This document shows positions 34,160-42,142 of a stretch of 64,000 nucleotides of DNA, one piece after another (the first letter of the stretch is position 1; the number at the start of each line of letters is the position of its first letter). Under the pieces are notes generated by a model. That model ran no database searches. It saw nothing but the letters and a program-made list of their open reading frames with translations, and had not been told where the DNA came from. The stretch is from contig NZ_JAINVF010000004.1 of assembly GCF_020400585.1 (NCBI RefSeq), forward strand, positions 62,001-126,000, given 5' to 3'. A program made the translations under genes and the position numbers. The stretch comes from Streptomyces sp. NK08204. Lineage in GTDB: Bacteria > Actinomycetota > Actinomycetes > Streptomycetales > Streptomycetaceae.

Positions 34160-34506
34160 TGGGGGCGCTGCCGGTGTTCCGGTGGCGCCTGGCCCCGGAC
34201 GGCTACGCCACCCGCCGCCAACTCAGGGCGCAGGGTCTGCGGCCCGGTGGTCAGCCGGTGGCCGCTCAGCTCGAACGCCCGCGCCGCCGCCGGCCTGCGC
34301 TGGTCGCCTACCTCTACCGCGTCGACCTGGCCAAGCCGGTACGGCCGATGACCCCGGCCCGGCGGGCGGCGCTGGCCAAGGCCAACGCCGCCCGCCGTAT
34401 CTGCCCGCAGTGCCGCCGTGACGCCGGCTACGTCATCCCCGTCTCGCTCGGCACTTGCGTGCCCTGCGCCTACCCCGAACCCCTCGAACCGGTGAGGAGT
34501 GCCTGA
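34159..34506 (+). CDS. RRQRL-motif zinc-binding protein
   Basis: About 115 residues. Near the N-terminus it reads GYATRRQLRAQGLRPGGQ, the RRQ(R)L signature, and the C-terminal half has a zinc-knuckle-like C-x2-C ... C-x2-C (RRICPQCRRDAGYVIPVSLGTCVPCAYP). This small protein is common in Streptomyces AICEs next to tra genes; its function is not known. The ATG overlaps the previous stop by one base; GTG 34156 is an alternative start. Confidence 0.78.
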   Translation: MGALPVFRWRLAPDGYATRRQLRAQGLRPGGQPVAAQLERPRRRRPALVAYLYRVDLAKPVRPMTPARRAALAKANAARRICPQCRRDAGYVIPVSLGTCVPCAYPEPLEPVRSA

Positions 34507-34507
34507 C

Positions 34508-34825
34508 ATGGGCAAGCCCGACACCCGACGCCTGGACAAGGCGATCCAGCAGAACGAACGCAAGCTGCAGGCGGTCCGCAACCGCGAGATGTGGCCGCTG
34601 GACAGCCGTGAGCGCCGCGCCGTGCTGGGCGCGGTCGTGTCCGGCACGCGCAGCCTGCACCGGGGCAACGGCACCGCCCGCGCGGACCGGCAGATGGACA
34701 CCGCCTGGCAGTCCGCCGAGACCCGGCTGATCGCGGAGATCACCGCACTGAAGACCGAGCGGCAGCGGATCGTGAACGAGGCCGCCGCCGACCGGGCCGC
34801 CAAGAAGTCCTCGGGGTGGTGGTGA
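34508..34825 (+). CDS. AICE hypothetical protein, charged helical
   Basis: A 105-residue, highly charged and mostly helical protein (KPDTRRLDKAIQQNERKLQAV ... ETRLIAEITALKTERQRIV), suggesting a coiled coil. GTGAGGAG precedes the start, which lies one base after the upstream stop. Its stop overlaps the ATG of the next small gene. No domain is recognised. Confidence 0.72.
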   Translation: MGKPDTRRLDKAIQQNERKLQAVRNREMWPLDSRERRAVLGAVVSGTRSLHRGNGTARADRQMDTAWQSAETRLIAEITALKTERQRIVNEAAADRAAKKSSGWW

Positions 34826-34995
34826 TGGCCGCGCAGCAGACGCCGCCGGGTGAGTGCCCGCAGTGCTGGCAGCACGCCCACGACCAGCGCGTACACCGCC
34901 ACCTCGGGCCGCGCGAGGACTGCCCGCAGTGCGTGGACCACATGGTCAACGGCTGCCCCTACCTCGTGCCCAAGAAGGAATCCCGCTGGTGGTGA
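34825..34995 (+). CDS. 56-residue double-CxxC protein
   Basis: A 56-residue protein, MAAQQTPPGECPQCWQHAHD ... HRHLGPREDCPQCVDHMVNGC, with two CPQC motifs about 29 residues apart and histidines around each, fitting a zinc ribbon. I recall similar tiny proteins annotated as pRL2-8 in Streptomyces plasmids. It overlaps the upstream stop by one base (TGATG) and precedes tra by 141 bp. Confidence 0.72.
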   Translation: MAAQQTPPGECPQCWQHAHDQRVHRHLGPREDCPQCVDHMVNGCPYLVPKKESRWW

Positions 34996-35136
34996 CCGTG
35001 CGCACCGCCCGCGCCGGCGCCTGATCCGCGCCGCGCTGCTTGCCCGCTCGGGGTGGCCGTCCCTGCACGGACCCGGCCGCCCCGGGCGCTCTCCCAAACT
35101 CCGGCCCCGATCGGGGCAGTCAGGAGACCTTCCGTC

Positions 35137-37314
35137 ATGACCGAACTCGCCACGGAAATCACGACTGTGGGAACTGTCCACGACCTCGACCAGCACCGGG
35201 CCGCCCGCACCGACGCGGCGTCGGTCAGCCTCGTCAAGCAGCCCACGATGCCCGCCGCGGCCGGCCCGGCCGCCCCGGTTGCGGTTGAGGCCGTCGACCG
35301 GGCCGACAACCCCCTGGCCGACTGGCTCACCGTTCCGGACGCGCCGGTACTGCCCGCGTGGGCCCGCTCACGCGCGTCCGTCCTGGCCAACGTCCGCGCG
35401 TTCGGCCGGCTCACCTGGTGGCACACCCGCTACCGCGGCTTGCGCACCCCCAAGTACCTGTTCAAGGCCGTGCTGTTGGCCGCGCGGGGTTTCTACCGGG
35501 CCGTGGCCGGACTGTGGCCGACGCTGTCCGCGCAGGACCACACCGCGACCGTGAAGGCGCTGCGGGCGCAGGTCAAGGCCCGGCCCGAGGACGTCGACCT
35601 GGCCGCCCGGCTGCAGGCCGCGCACTACGCCCGCACCCAGACCAGGCGCTGGCGGTTCGGTGCCGCCGCGGTCGCGGTCGGCGCGGCGGCCGTCGGGATG
35701 GCGCTGGCCCCGCCCGTGCTGCAGGCAGGGGTTACGGCCGCGGTCGTCGCGCCCCTGGCCTACCTGGGTCGCGGCAAGGAGGCCCGGCTGTTGGACCAGG
35801 CTGCGCCGCCGCTGCGGGTGGACATGTCCGCGCAGCAGCTCAACGACGCGCTGCGGGCCGCCGGCCTCCTCAAAAGCGGCGGTGGCAAGGACGACAAGGA
35901 CCTTCCGAAGGTGCACTGCACGATGGGTCCGGTCCGGGACGGCCGCGGCTGGGCAGTGATCTTCGACCTTCCCCGCGGGGGCGGCAAGACCGCATCCGAT
36001 GTGCTGGCCAAGCGTGAAGTGATCGCGCAGGAACTCGGGGTGGACGAGATTCAGGTCATCATGTCCCGGGTCCGTGCGGCCAAGGGCGGCAACGCCGGAC
36101 GCGTCTCCATGTGGGTTGCCGACGACGACCCCTACCTGGGCACGCCGAACCCGTCCCCGCTGGAGAAGGCCGAGAAGTTCTCCATCTGGGACGCGGTGCC
36201 GTTCGGGCAGGACGCCCGCGGCAACCGCATCGACGTGCCCGTCATCTGGCAGTCGATGTTCTTCGGCGGCCTGCCCCGCCGGGGTAAGACGTTCACGCAG
36301 CGGCTGCTGACCGCGGCCGGTCTGCTGGACGCCTACGTGCGGCACTACGTCGCGGACGGCAAGGGCGGCGCCGACTGGATGCCTATGAAGGCCGTCGCTC
36401 ACCGCCTGGTCATGGGCGCCGAGGACGACGCGATCGAAGCACTCAAGGCCATGCTGCAAGAGCTGCTGGCGGAGATGGAACGCCGCTTCGCGCTGCTGCG
36501 GGACCTGCCCACGTCGGTGTGCCCGGAGGGCAAGCTGACCCCGGACATCATGGTCAGGTACAACCTGCCGGTCATCTTCGTCACCATCGACGAGCTGCAG
36601 GAGTACTTCACCGCGATGGAGCGCGAGGACCGCGAGCAGGTCATCAACGACCTGTGCCGCATCGCCCGCCGCGGCCCCGCCGCCGGGTTCATCTCCAACT
36701 TCGCCTCCCAGCGCCCCGACGCCGAGTCGGTGCCGGCGAAGCTGCGGGAGATCATCACCATCCGCTACTCCACCCAGGTCGTCGACCGCACCAGCTCCGA
36801 CATGGTGCTGGGCAAGGGCAAAGCCGCCCAGGGCGCGGACGCCTCCGTGCTGTCCGAGGACCACAAGGGCGTCGGCGTCCTGGTCACCGGCCCGGCCTCC
36901 TACGTGACCGTGCGCGCCGACTACCTCGACGGGCCCGCGTTCGCCGCGCTGTGCCGCAAGGGCCGCGCCCTGCGGGAGGCCGCCGGACAGCTCACCGGTG
37001 ACGCAGCCGGCGACGTCACCGCCGCCGCCGACGCGGCCGGGCTGACCGTGCCCGCGATCGTCTCCGACGCGCTGGAGGTCATGCGGCACTCCCCGCGCAT
37101 GTTCACCACCGACCTCCTCGCCGGACTCGTCAACCTCGACGAGGACGTCTACGGCGACTTCAACGCCGAACGCCTCGCCTCCGAACTCGAGGCCGCCGGC
37201 GTGAAGCGGACCAGCAAGCAGGTAAAGATCAGCGGCGCGAACGGAGCCGGCTACCAGCGCCGCGACATCGAGGCCGCCGTGCCCGCCGAGATCCTCCTCA
37301 GCACCGGCAGGTAA
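35137..37314 (+). CDS. FtsK/SpoIIIE-like conjugative DNA translocase (TraSA/TraB type)
   Basis: A 725-residue protein. The N-terminal part has hydrophobic segments near 175-215 (FGAAAVAVGAAAVGMALAPPV ... VTAAVVAPLAYL). The motor domain carries Walker A GLPRRGKT near 379 and Walker B VIFVTIDELQEYF near 478, and the arginine-rich sensor region follows (LCRIARRGPAAGFISNFASQRP). The last ~75 residues form a winged helix like the FtsK gamma domain (LASELEAAGVKRTSKQVKISG) that reads short clt repeats. Such proteins move double-stranded element DNA between hyphae without a relaxase. Start ATG 35137 with AGGAGA upstream. Repeats just downstream may be its target. Confidence 0.92.
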   Translation: MTELATEITTVGTVHDLDQHRAARTDAASVSLVKQPTMPAAAGPAAPVAVEAVDRADNPLADWLTVPDAPVLPAWARSRASVLANVRAFGRLTWWHTRYRGLRTPKYLFKAVLLAARGFYRAVAGLWPTLSAQDHTATVKALRAQVKARPEDVDLAARLQAAHYARTQTRRWRFGAAAVAVGAAAVGMALAPPVLQAGVTAAVVAPLAYLGRGKEARLLDQAAPPLRVDMSAQQLNDALRAAGLLKSGGGKDDKDLPKVHCTMGPVRDGRGWAVIFDLPRGGGKTASDVLAKREVIAQELGVDEIQVIMSRVRAAKGGNAGRVSMWVADDDPYLGTPNPSPLEKAEKFSIWDAVPFGQDARGNRIDVPVIWQSMFFGGLPRRGKTFTQRLLTAAGLLDAYVRHYVADGKGGADWMPMKAVAHRLVMGAEDDAIEALKAMLQELLAEMERRFALLRDLPTSVCPEGKLTPDIMVRYNLPVIFVTIDELQEYFTAMEREDREQVINDLCRIARRGPAAGFISNFASQRPDAESVPAKLREIITIRYSTQVVDRTSSDMVLGKGKAAQGADASVLSEDHKGVGVLVTGPASYVTVRADYLDGPAFAALCRKGRALREAAGQLTGDAAGDVTAAADAAGLTVPAIVSDALEVMRHSPRMFTTDLLAGLVNLDEDVYGDFNAERLASELEAAGVKRTSKQVKISGANGAGYQRRDIEAAVPAEILLSTGR

Positions 37315-37321
37315 AGCCCCT

Positions 37322-37466
37322 CCCCTCTACCCCACCCCCGGCCAACGCCCCCTCCGCCCGGCATCCGGCGGCCTTCCGCGACCGCTACCGAGTAGAGGGG
37401 GCTCTTTACCCCGGTAGAGGGGGAGGTAGAGGCCCCTGACCTGCAAGGTAAGGCCGGTAAAGGGGG
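37322..37466. repeat. GTAGAGGGGG repeats after tra (possible clt)
   Basis: GTAGAGGGGG at 37392-37401 and 37414-37423 (22 bp apart), GTAGAGGCCC at 37426-37435, GTAAAGGGGG at 37457-37466, and an inverted CCCCTCTAC at 37322-37330, all in the 239-bp gap after the translocase gene. TraB-type proteins bind short direct repeats of this size at the clt transfer locus. Confidence 0.55.
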
Positions 37467-37553
37467 CCACGCACCCCCTGCCCGGACCCCTCTCACAGCC
37501 CCCGACAGGCGGTGTCCCCGCCTGCCCAGCCGAGCCCCGGAAGGGACTTCCGC

Positions 37554-38054
37554 ATGTACCCCGACACCACCCCCAGCACCGCCCCCACGACGGCCGGGAT
37601 GAGCGACGACCAGGCCGCGGCCGAAGCAGCCCGGATCATCGCCGACGCCTACCGGCCCGCCCCCGAGACGCCGACCGCCTACCGCGACACCAGCCCCCTG
37701 CCCACCTACGGCGACACGCCCCCGGTCCTCCAGCCGGACCGCCGCATCGTCCCCGCCTGGGCCGCCGGCACCGCCGTCGCCGGGATCGGCGTCGGCGCCG
37801 CGTGCGTCGGCGTCGGATGCGGCGTCTGGCTCGCCTGCCAGGGATTCGCCGCCATCTCCCTCACGTCCGTCCTGTTCGTCACCCTGCCCATCGCCGCCGT
37901 GGCCGCCGTCGCCGCAGCCGTCGGCTCCGCCCTGCGCTCCCTCAAGGACGTCCACACCGAGCACCACCACCACTACACCGGCCCGGTCCGACAGGAGAAC
38001 ACCACCACCCACACCCGCGGAGTCTTCGCCCGCACCCACAACGAACACCACTGA
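37554..38054 (+). CDS. Spd-like membrane protein of the element
   Basis: A 166-residue protein with a Pro/Thr-rich soluble N-terminus, two adjacent hydrophobic helices at about 64-90 and 97-120 (IVPAWAAGTAVAGIGVGAACVG; LTSVLFVTLPIAAVAAVAAAV) and a His-rich tail (HTEHHHHYTGPV). Size, topology and position after tra fit the plasmid-spread (SpdB-like) proteins that help the element move along the recipient mycelium. AAGGGA precedes the ATG. Confidence 0.68.
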   Translation: MYPDTTPSTAPTTAGMSDDQAAAEAARIIADAYRPAPETPTAYRDTSPLPTYGDTPPVLQPDRRIVPAWAAGTAVAGIGVGAACVGVGCGVWLACQGFAAISLTSVLFVTLPIAAVAAVAAAVGSALRSLKDVHTEHHHHYTGPVRQENTTTHTRGVFARTHNEHH

Positions 38055-38072
38055 CCAAGGAGACCGACCACT

Positions 38073-38348
38073 GTGATGCGACTCCGCTTTCAGGTCATCG
38101 GCTGGTCCCGTCGGGCGCTGGCCCTGACCGATACTCCCCGTCCGGACTGCCCCGACTGCGAGGGTTTCGGCGGCATCGAGCGCGACTACGGCGACTACGA
38201 CACCGGCGAGTACGCCGGCACCGAGTCGTACCCATGCGACTGCTGGACCGAGTGGCGCAGGGTCCTGCTCCCGCTCCCACGCCTTCCCCGGCTGCTGCGC
38301 CGCCGCGTCGCCCAACGCGACCCGTGGATCGACGAACCGCCCTTCTAG
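38073..38348 (+). CDS. Small CxxC protein of the element
   Basis: A 91-residue protein with PDCPDCEGFGGIERDYGDYD followed by YPCDCWTEW, a four-cysteine zinc-ribbon or DnaJ-like Gly/Cys motif, and a basic Arg/Leu-rich end. GTG 38073 with AAGGAG upstream is preferred; ATG 38076 is in frame. Similar small proteins follow spd genes in other AICEs. Function unknown. Confidence 0.65.
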   Translation: MMRLRFQVIGWSRRALALTDTPRPDCPDCEGFGGIERDYGDYDTGEYAGTESYPCDCWTEWRRVLLPLPRLPRLLRRRVAQRDPWIDEPPF

Positions 38349-38435
38349 CTACGCCAAGGGCGGCCCCCTTCCGCCAAGAACGCGGGGCCGCCCTTGTCAC
38401 CCAGCACTGTCAAAGAGAACTGGAGATCTCCCAGC

Positions 38436-39164
38436 ATGACTCAACCAACCGACATCCGGCGAGACGGCGAGCGACCGTTACTGCTGGATCTGTTCTCGTG
38501 CGCCGGCGGAGCCGCCATGGGCTACCTGCGCGCCGGCTTCCGCGTGCGCGGCTGCGACATCGCGGACCGGCCCAACTACCCGTTCCCGTACCACCGGGGC
38601 GACGCGCTCGCCCACCTCGCCCGGCTGATCGCGACGGGTGAGATCGAGCGGTTCGCGTTCGTCCACGCCTCTCCGCCCTGTCAGGCCAAGTGCTCGTTGA
38701 CCATCGGCACCAACCGGTCCAAGGGGTGGGGCGGCACGCATGAAGACCTCGTGGCCCCCACCCGCGCCCTGCTCGACCGGACGGGGCTGCCGTACGTGAT
38801 CGAGCAGCCCAACGGGCGGGCAGAGATCCGCAAAGACCTGACCCTGTGCGGGGAGATGTTCGGTCTCGGGGTCATCCGGCACCGCAACTTCGAGTTGGGC
38901 GGCTGGACGGCCCCGCAGCCGGTCCACGTGCGCCACCGGGGGCGGGTACGCGGCTACCGCCACGGCGAGTTCCACGAGGGCCCTTACGTCGCCCCGTACG
39001 GCAACGGCGGCGGCAAGCCGACCGTCCCGGAGCTGCAGGCCGCGATGGGTATCACGTGGACGAACGTGCGTGAGGAACTGACTGAGGCCATTCCTCCCGC
39101 CTACAGCGAGTACATCGGCCGCGCCTTCCGGGCCTCCCGCACAGCGCGGGGGGTGGCGGCGTGA
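38436..39164 (+). CDS. Short DNA (cytosine-5) methyltransferase-like protein
   Basis: A 242-residue enzyme of the C5-methyltransferase fold. Motif I is LDLFSCAGGAAMGYLRAGF, the catalytic motif IV is HASPPCQ with the nucleophilic cysteine, motif VI is VIEQPNG (usually ENV), motif VIII is RHRNF, and motif X is AIPPAYSEYIG. The target-recognition domain is nearly absent, as in compact phage methyltransferases. No restriction gene is nearby, so it is an orphan that may protect the element from host restriction or mark its DNA. Its stop overlaps the primase start. Confidence 0.8.
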   Translation: MTQPTDIRRDGERPLLLDLFSCAGGAAMGYLRAGFRVRGCDIADRPNYPFPYHRGDALAHLARLIATGEIERFAFVHASPPCQAKCSLTIGTNRSKGWGGTHEDLVAPTRALLDRTGLPYVIEQPNGRAEIRKDLTLCGEMFGLGVIRHRNFELGGWTAPQPVHVRHRGRVRGYRHGEFHEGPYVAPYGNGGGKPTVPELQAAMGITWTNVREELTEAIPPAYSEYIGRAFRASRTARGVAA

Positions 39165-40078
39165 CCGGTGTCCTGAGCGCGTCCCTGGAGTGCCTGCCGC
39201 TGCTCGCCTCCGCCCTCACGGCGGCCGAACGCGGCTGGCCGGTCATCCCGCTCCACCCCGGCAGCAAGCGCCCGGCAGGACACGCCGAACGCGCCTGCCC
39301 CGGCACCGGGCGCTGCTCTGGCGGGCACCGCACCCCGGAGGACCGGGCCACCACCGACCCCGCCCTGATCCACGCCGCGTGGGCGCACAGGCCCTACAAC
39401 GTCGGTATCGCCACCGGCCCGGCCGGACTGCTCGTCATCGACCTGGACCCGGTCAAGACGGAAGAGCCAGAAGGAGCGCCTGACGGCGCCACTTCCTTGC
39501 AAGCGCTCTGCGAGCGCGCCGGGCAGGCGCTCCCCGACACCTATCGGGTGCGGACCGCCCGCGGTGAACACCTCTACTTCACCGCCCCCACGGGGGTGCG
39601 GCTGAAGTGCAGCGCGAACCGTCTCGGACCGCACATCGACACCCGCGCCTGGGGCGGCTACGTGGTCGCCCCCGGCAGCACCACCCCCGACGGCACCTAC
39701 GAGGTCGCCCACGACGCGCCCGTGGCCGAACTGCCCGCATGGCTCACCGCGTTGCTCACAGAGCCGGACAGGCCCACTCCGATGCCCGTGCGGGTCCACG
39801 ACGGCACCCGTGCCGCCAGGGTGGCGCTGGAACGCGAGTGCGCCGTCATCGCCTCCGCGACCGAGGGTGGGCCGAACGGGCGGAACAACACCCTGCACCG
39901 CAGCGCCTGCAAGGTGGGGCGGTTCGTGGCCTGGGGCGACATCCCCCGGCACGTGGTGGAGGAGGCAATCCAGGGGGCGGGGGAGGCGACGGGACTGCCG
40001 CCGGCCGAGTGCCGCACCACCATCCGCAGCGCCCTGGACTGGGTCATCACCCACGCCACACCACGGGAGGCAGCATGA
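39161..40078 (+). CDS. Prim-Pol-type replication protein (bifunctional primase/polymerase)
   Basis: A 305-residue archaeo-eukaryotic primase-type protein. Residues 10-190 hold the Prim-Pol domain: GWPVIPLHPGSKRPAGHAERACPGTGRCSG with a Cys/His zinc element, LLVIDLDP near 90 with the metal-binding acid pair, EHLYFTAPTGV with the conserved His, and GGYVVAPGS. The C-terminal part (NGRNNTLHRSACKVGRFVAWGD) is a PriCT-like helical domain. It should prime replication of the excised element, like RepPP-type AICEs. GTG start overlaps the methyltransferase stop; the next gene overlaps in turn. Confidence 0.87.
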   Translation: MTGVLSASLECLPLLASALTAAERGWPVIPLHPGSKRPAGHAERACPGTGRCSGGHRTPEDRATTDPALIHAAWAHRPYNVGIATGPAGLLVIDLDPVKTEEPEGAPDGATSLQALCERAGQALPDTYRVRTARGEHLYFTAPTGVRLKCSANRLGPHIDTRAWGGYVVAPGSTTPDGTYEVAHDAPVAELPAWLTALLTEPDRPTPMPVRVHDGTRAARVALERECAVIASATEGGPNGRNNTLHRSACKVGRFVAWGDIPRHVVEEAIQGAGEATGLPPAECRTTIRSALDWVITHATPREAA

Positions 40079-40503
40079 CGGCCCCCACTCCCCCCGCCCT
40101 GGACTGCCTAACCAGCACCCCGAACAGCCCGCAAGCCGCTCCACAGCCTGCGGGCACGGCGGCCATGGGCGAGCCGAAAGGCGCCGCCCGTCAGGGCGTC
40201 ACTGCTCTTCGTTCTGAGCGGTTCCGGAGCAACGAGGCACGCCACACCGCGCAAGACCCGACGCCCGAGCGGCCCGGTATCCGCATCTACGCCCCACCGG
40301 TCTACCGCCACCACTACGACGGCGCCCGCTGGACCAAGCGCCACGGCGACACACCCACCGCCGCCTACGCCTGCCCCTGCGGACAGACCCGCACCGCCAC
40401 CGGCCCCCGCGCCGTGGCCGCACTGATTGCCGACTACGACGCCCACAAGTCCGGCTGCCCGCAGGCTTCCACGACGACCCAGGAACGGAGGGCCGCCGCA
40501 TGA
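40075..40503 (+). CDS. AICE hypothetical protein between primase and ATPase
   Basis: A 142-residue protein with a low-complexity Ala/Pro-rich first half and a compact second half containing a possible zinc pair (AYACPCGQTRTATG ... YDAHKSGCPQ). It overlaps both neighbours by four bases, between the primase and ATPase genes, so a replication accessory role is likely. No family is recognised with certainty. Confidence 0.68.
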   Translation: MTAPTPPALDCLTSTPNSPQAAPQPAGTAAMGEPKGAARQGVTALRSERFRSNEARHTAQDPTPERPGIRIYAPPVYRHHYDGARWTKRHGDTPTAAYACPCGQTRTATGPRAVAALIADYDAHKSGCPQASTTTQERRAAA

Positions 40504-41663
40504 CCCCCACGCCCATCGACGGGGCCACGCTGCTCGACGAGGTGGAAGCCTTCCACCGCCGCTTCAACGTCTTCCCCACCGACGCCGCCTACGTCGCGGT
40601 CGCGCTGTGGGACGCTCACGCGCACCTGCTCGACTGCTTCGACTCCACCCCCCGTCTCGCCTTCCTGTCCCCGGAGCCGGGCTCGGGGAAGTCGCGTGCG
40701 TTGGAGATCGTGGAAACGCTCGTGCCGCATCCGATGGTCGCGGTCAACGCCTCCGCCGCCGCCCTCTTCCGGGCCGTGTCCGGAGTCGACGGTCGGCCCA
40801 CGATCCTCTTCGACGAGATCGACACCATCTTCGGCCCCAAGGCTGGAGACAACGAAGACCTGCGCGGCTTCCTCAACGCAGGGCATCGCCGTACCGGCGT
40901 CACCTACCGGTGCATCGGGGACGGTGGCAACCAGACCGTTCAGGCGTTCCCCTCGTACTGCGCGGTCGCGGTCGCCGGGCTCGGCTCACTGCCGGACACG
41001 ATCCTGACCCGCTCCGTCGTCATCCGCATGCGCCGGCGGGCACGCAACGAACGCGTGGAACCCTTCCGCGCCCGCATCCACGAGGCAGAAGGCCACAAGC
41101 TCCGTGACCGGCTCGCCGAATGGGCGGAACGAGCACGCGGCTTCGTGCTCGGAGCCTGGCCCGAGATGCCCGACGGCGTCACCGACCGCCCCGCCGATGT
41201 GTGGGAGCCGCTGCTGGCCATCGCGGACGCCGTCGGCGGACAGTGGCCCGAGCGGGCCCGCGAAGCATGCGTGACCCTCGTCAGGGCCGCGCAGACCACC
41301 GACAAACACAGCCTCGGAATCCGGCTGTTGACCGACCTGCGCGACCATGTCCTGATCGGCGTGGACAAGCTGCCCACCATCGCCATCCTCGACCGGCTCA
41401 ACGCCCTCGACGACGCCCCGTGGGCCGACCTCGACGGCAAGCCGCTCGACAACCGGCGCCTGGCCCGGATGCTCGGCGAGTACATGACCGCCGACAACAC
41501 CCCCATCCGATCCCGCAACATCCGCACCGCCGGCGGAGTCCTCAAAGGCTTCCACGCGGAGGATCTGACGGACGCGTGGGCGCGCTACTGCCCGCCCCCT
41601 CCCCAGGACTCCGCTACAGCCGCTACACCGCTACAGCCCAGCTCAGAGCCCCTGAATCTGTAG
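40500..41663 (+). CDS. DUF3631-type replicative ATPase/helicase
   Basis: A 387-residue P-loop ATPase. Walker A is PEPGSGKSRALEI near 59, Walker B is TILFDEIDTIFG near 101, and the sensor stretch is AGLGSLPDTILTRSVVIRMRRR. The C-terminal half (ADVWEPLLAIADAVGGQWPERAREA ... RRLARMLGEY) is the DUF3631 region, which often follows a primase in plasmid and phage replication proteins. With the Prim-Pol gene it makes a two-part primase-helicase. The last 50 bp of the gene contain the first three repeats of the iteron array, so origin and coding sequence overlap. Confidence 0.85.
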   Translation: MTPTPIDGATLLDEVEAFHRRFNVFPTDAAYVAVALWDAHAHLLDCFDSTPRLAFLSPEPGSGKSRALEIVETLVPHPMVAVNASAAALFRAVSGVDGRPTILFDEIDTIFGPKAGDNEDLRGFLNAGHRRTGVTYRCIGDGGNQTVQAFPSYCAVAVAGLGSLPDTILTRSVVIRMRRRARNERVEPFRARIHEAEGHKLRDRLAEWAERARGFVLGAWPEMPDGVTDRPADVWEPLLAIADAVGGQWPERAREACVTLVRAAQTTDKHSLGIRLLTDLRDHVLIGVDKLPTIAILDRLNALDDAPWADLDGKPLDNRRLARMLGEYMTADNTPIRSRNIRTAGGVLKGFHAEDLTDAWARYCPPPPQDSATAATPLQPSSEPLNL

Positions 41664-41789
41664 CGGCATCGAAGCATGTAGCGGCTACGCCTCCTGCCCC
41701 GTAGCGCATGCGTAGCCGCTACACGCCGCCCCTCCGCTACAAAAACACCCCCGCTGACCTGCGATGTAGCGCTGTAGCGGATGTAGCGG
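41611..41789. repeat. Iteron array, probable replication origin of the element
   Basis: Nine exact copies of TGTAGCGG or its complement CCGCTACA: 41611, 41620, 41628 (inverted), 41659, 41677 (direct), 41716, 41734 (inverted), 41773 and 41782 (direct), plus near copies TGTAGCGC at 41765 and CGTAGCGC at 41700. Spacing inside clusters is 8-9 bp and inverted pairs face each other. It spans the end of the ATPase gene and the gap before xis, where an AICE origin is expected. Confidence 0.75.
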
Positions 41790-41843
41790 ACTTCCCAGAA
41801 GGGGGCCGAGAGCCCCGAACTCTCACGTAGGAAGGTCACCCCG

Positions 41844-42062
41844 ATGAGTACCACCGCGCCGTCCACCGTCGACGACCCGACGCTGGTTCTCCTGACCGTC
41901 GAGGAAGCCGCCCGCCGCCTCCAGATCGGCCGGACCACCTGCTACCGGCTCATCCGCACCGGAGAGCTGGAATCCATCCCGGTCGGCAATCTGCGCCGCA
42001 TCCCGGCCGACGCTCCCGCGGCCTACGTCGCCCGGCGTCGCGCTCAGCAGCGCGCCGCCTAA
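41844..42062 (+). CDS. xis: Excisionase (Xis), MerR-like helix-turn-helix
   Basis: A 72-residue protein with a winged helix-turn-helix of the excisionase type: LLTVEEAARRLQIGRTTCYR followed by LIRTGELESIPVGNLRRIP. Xis bends the attachment-site DNA so that the integrase can remove the element. It lies directly after the iteron array and 80 bp before the integrase gene, the usual xis-int order of pSAM2-like elements. Confidence 0.88.
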   Translation: MSTTAPSTVDDPTLVLLTVEEAARRLQIGRTTCYRLIRTGELESIPVGNLRRIPADAPAAYVARRRAQQRAA

Positions 42063-42142
42063 CCACGCCCACCGGGCCGCCTCCCCGATACGGGGTGGCG
42101 GCCCGGTCGTTTCCGCCCCGCCCAACCCGAAGGAGTCCGCCC

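Noticed and set aside
34850..35140. A 96-codon frame between the small zinc protein and tra
   Set aside because: Ser/Thr/Arg-rich composition typical of an out-of-frame reading; it overlaps the double-CPQC gene in another frame.
41611..41789. CRISPR-like array
   Set aside because: Units are 8 bp, in both orientations and with 0-30 bp gaps, so they fit iterons and not CRISPR repeats with uniform spacers.
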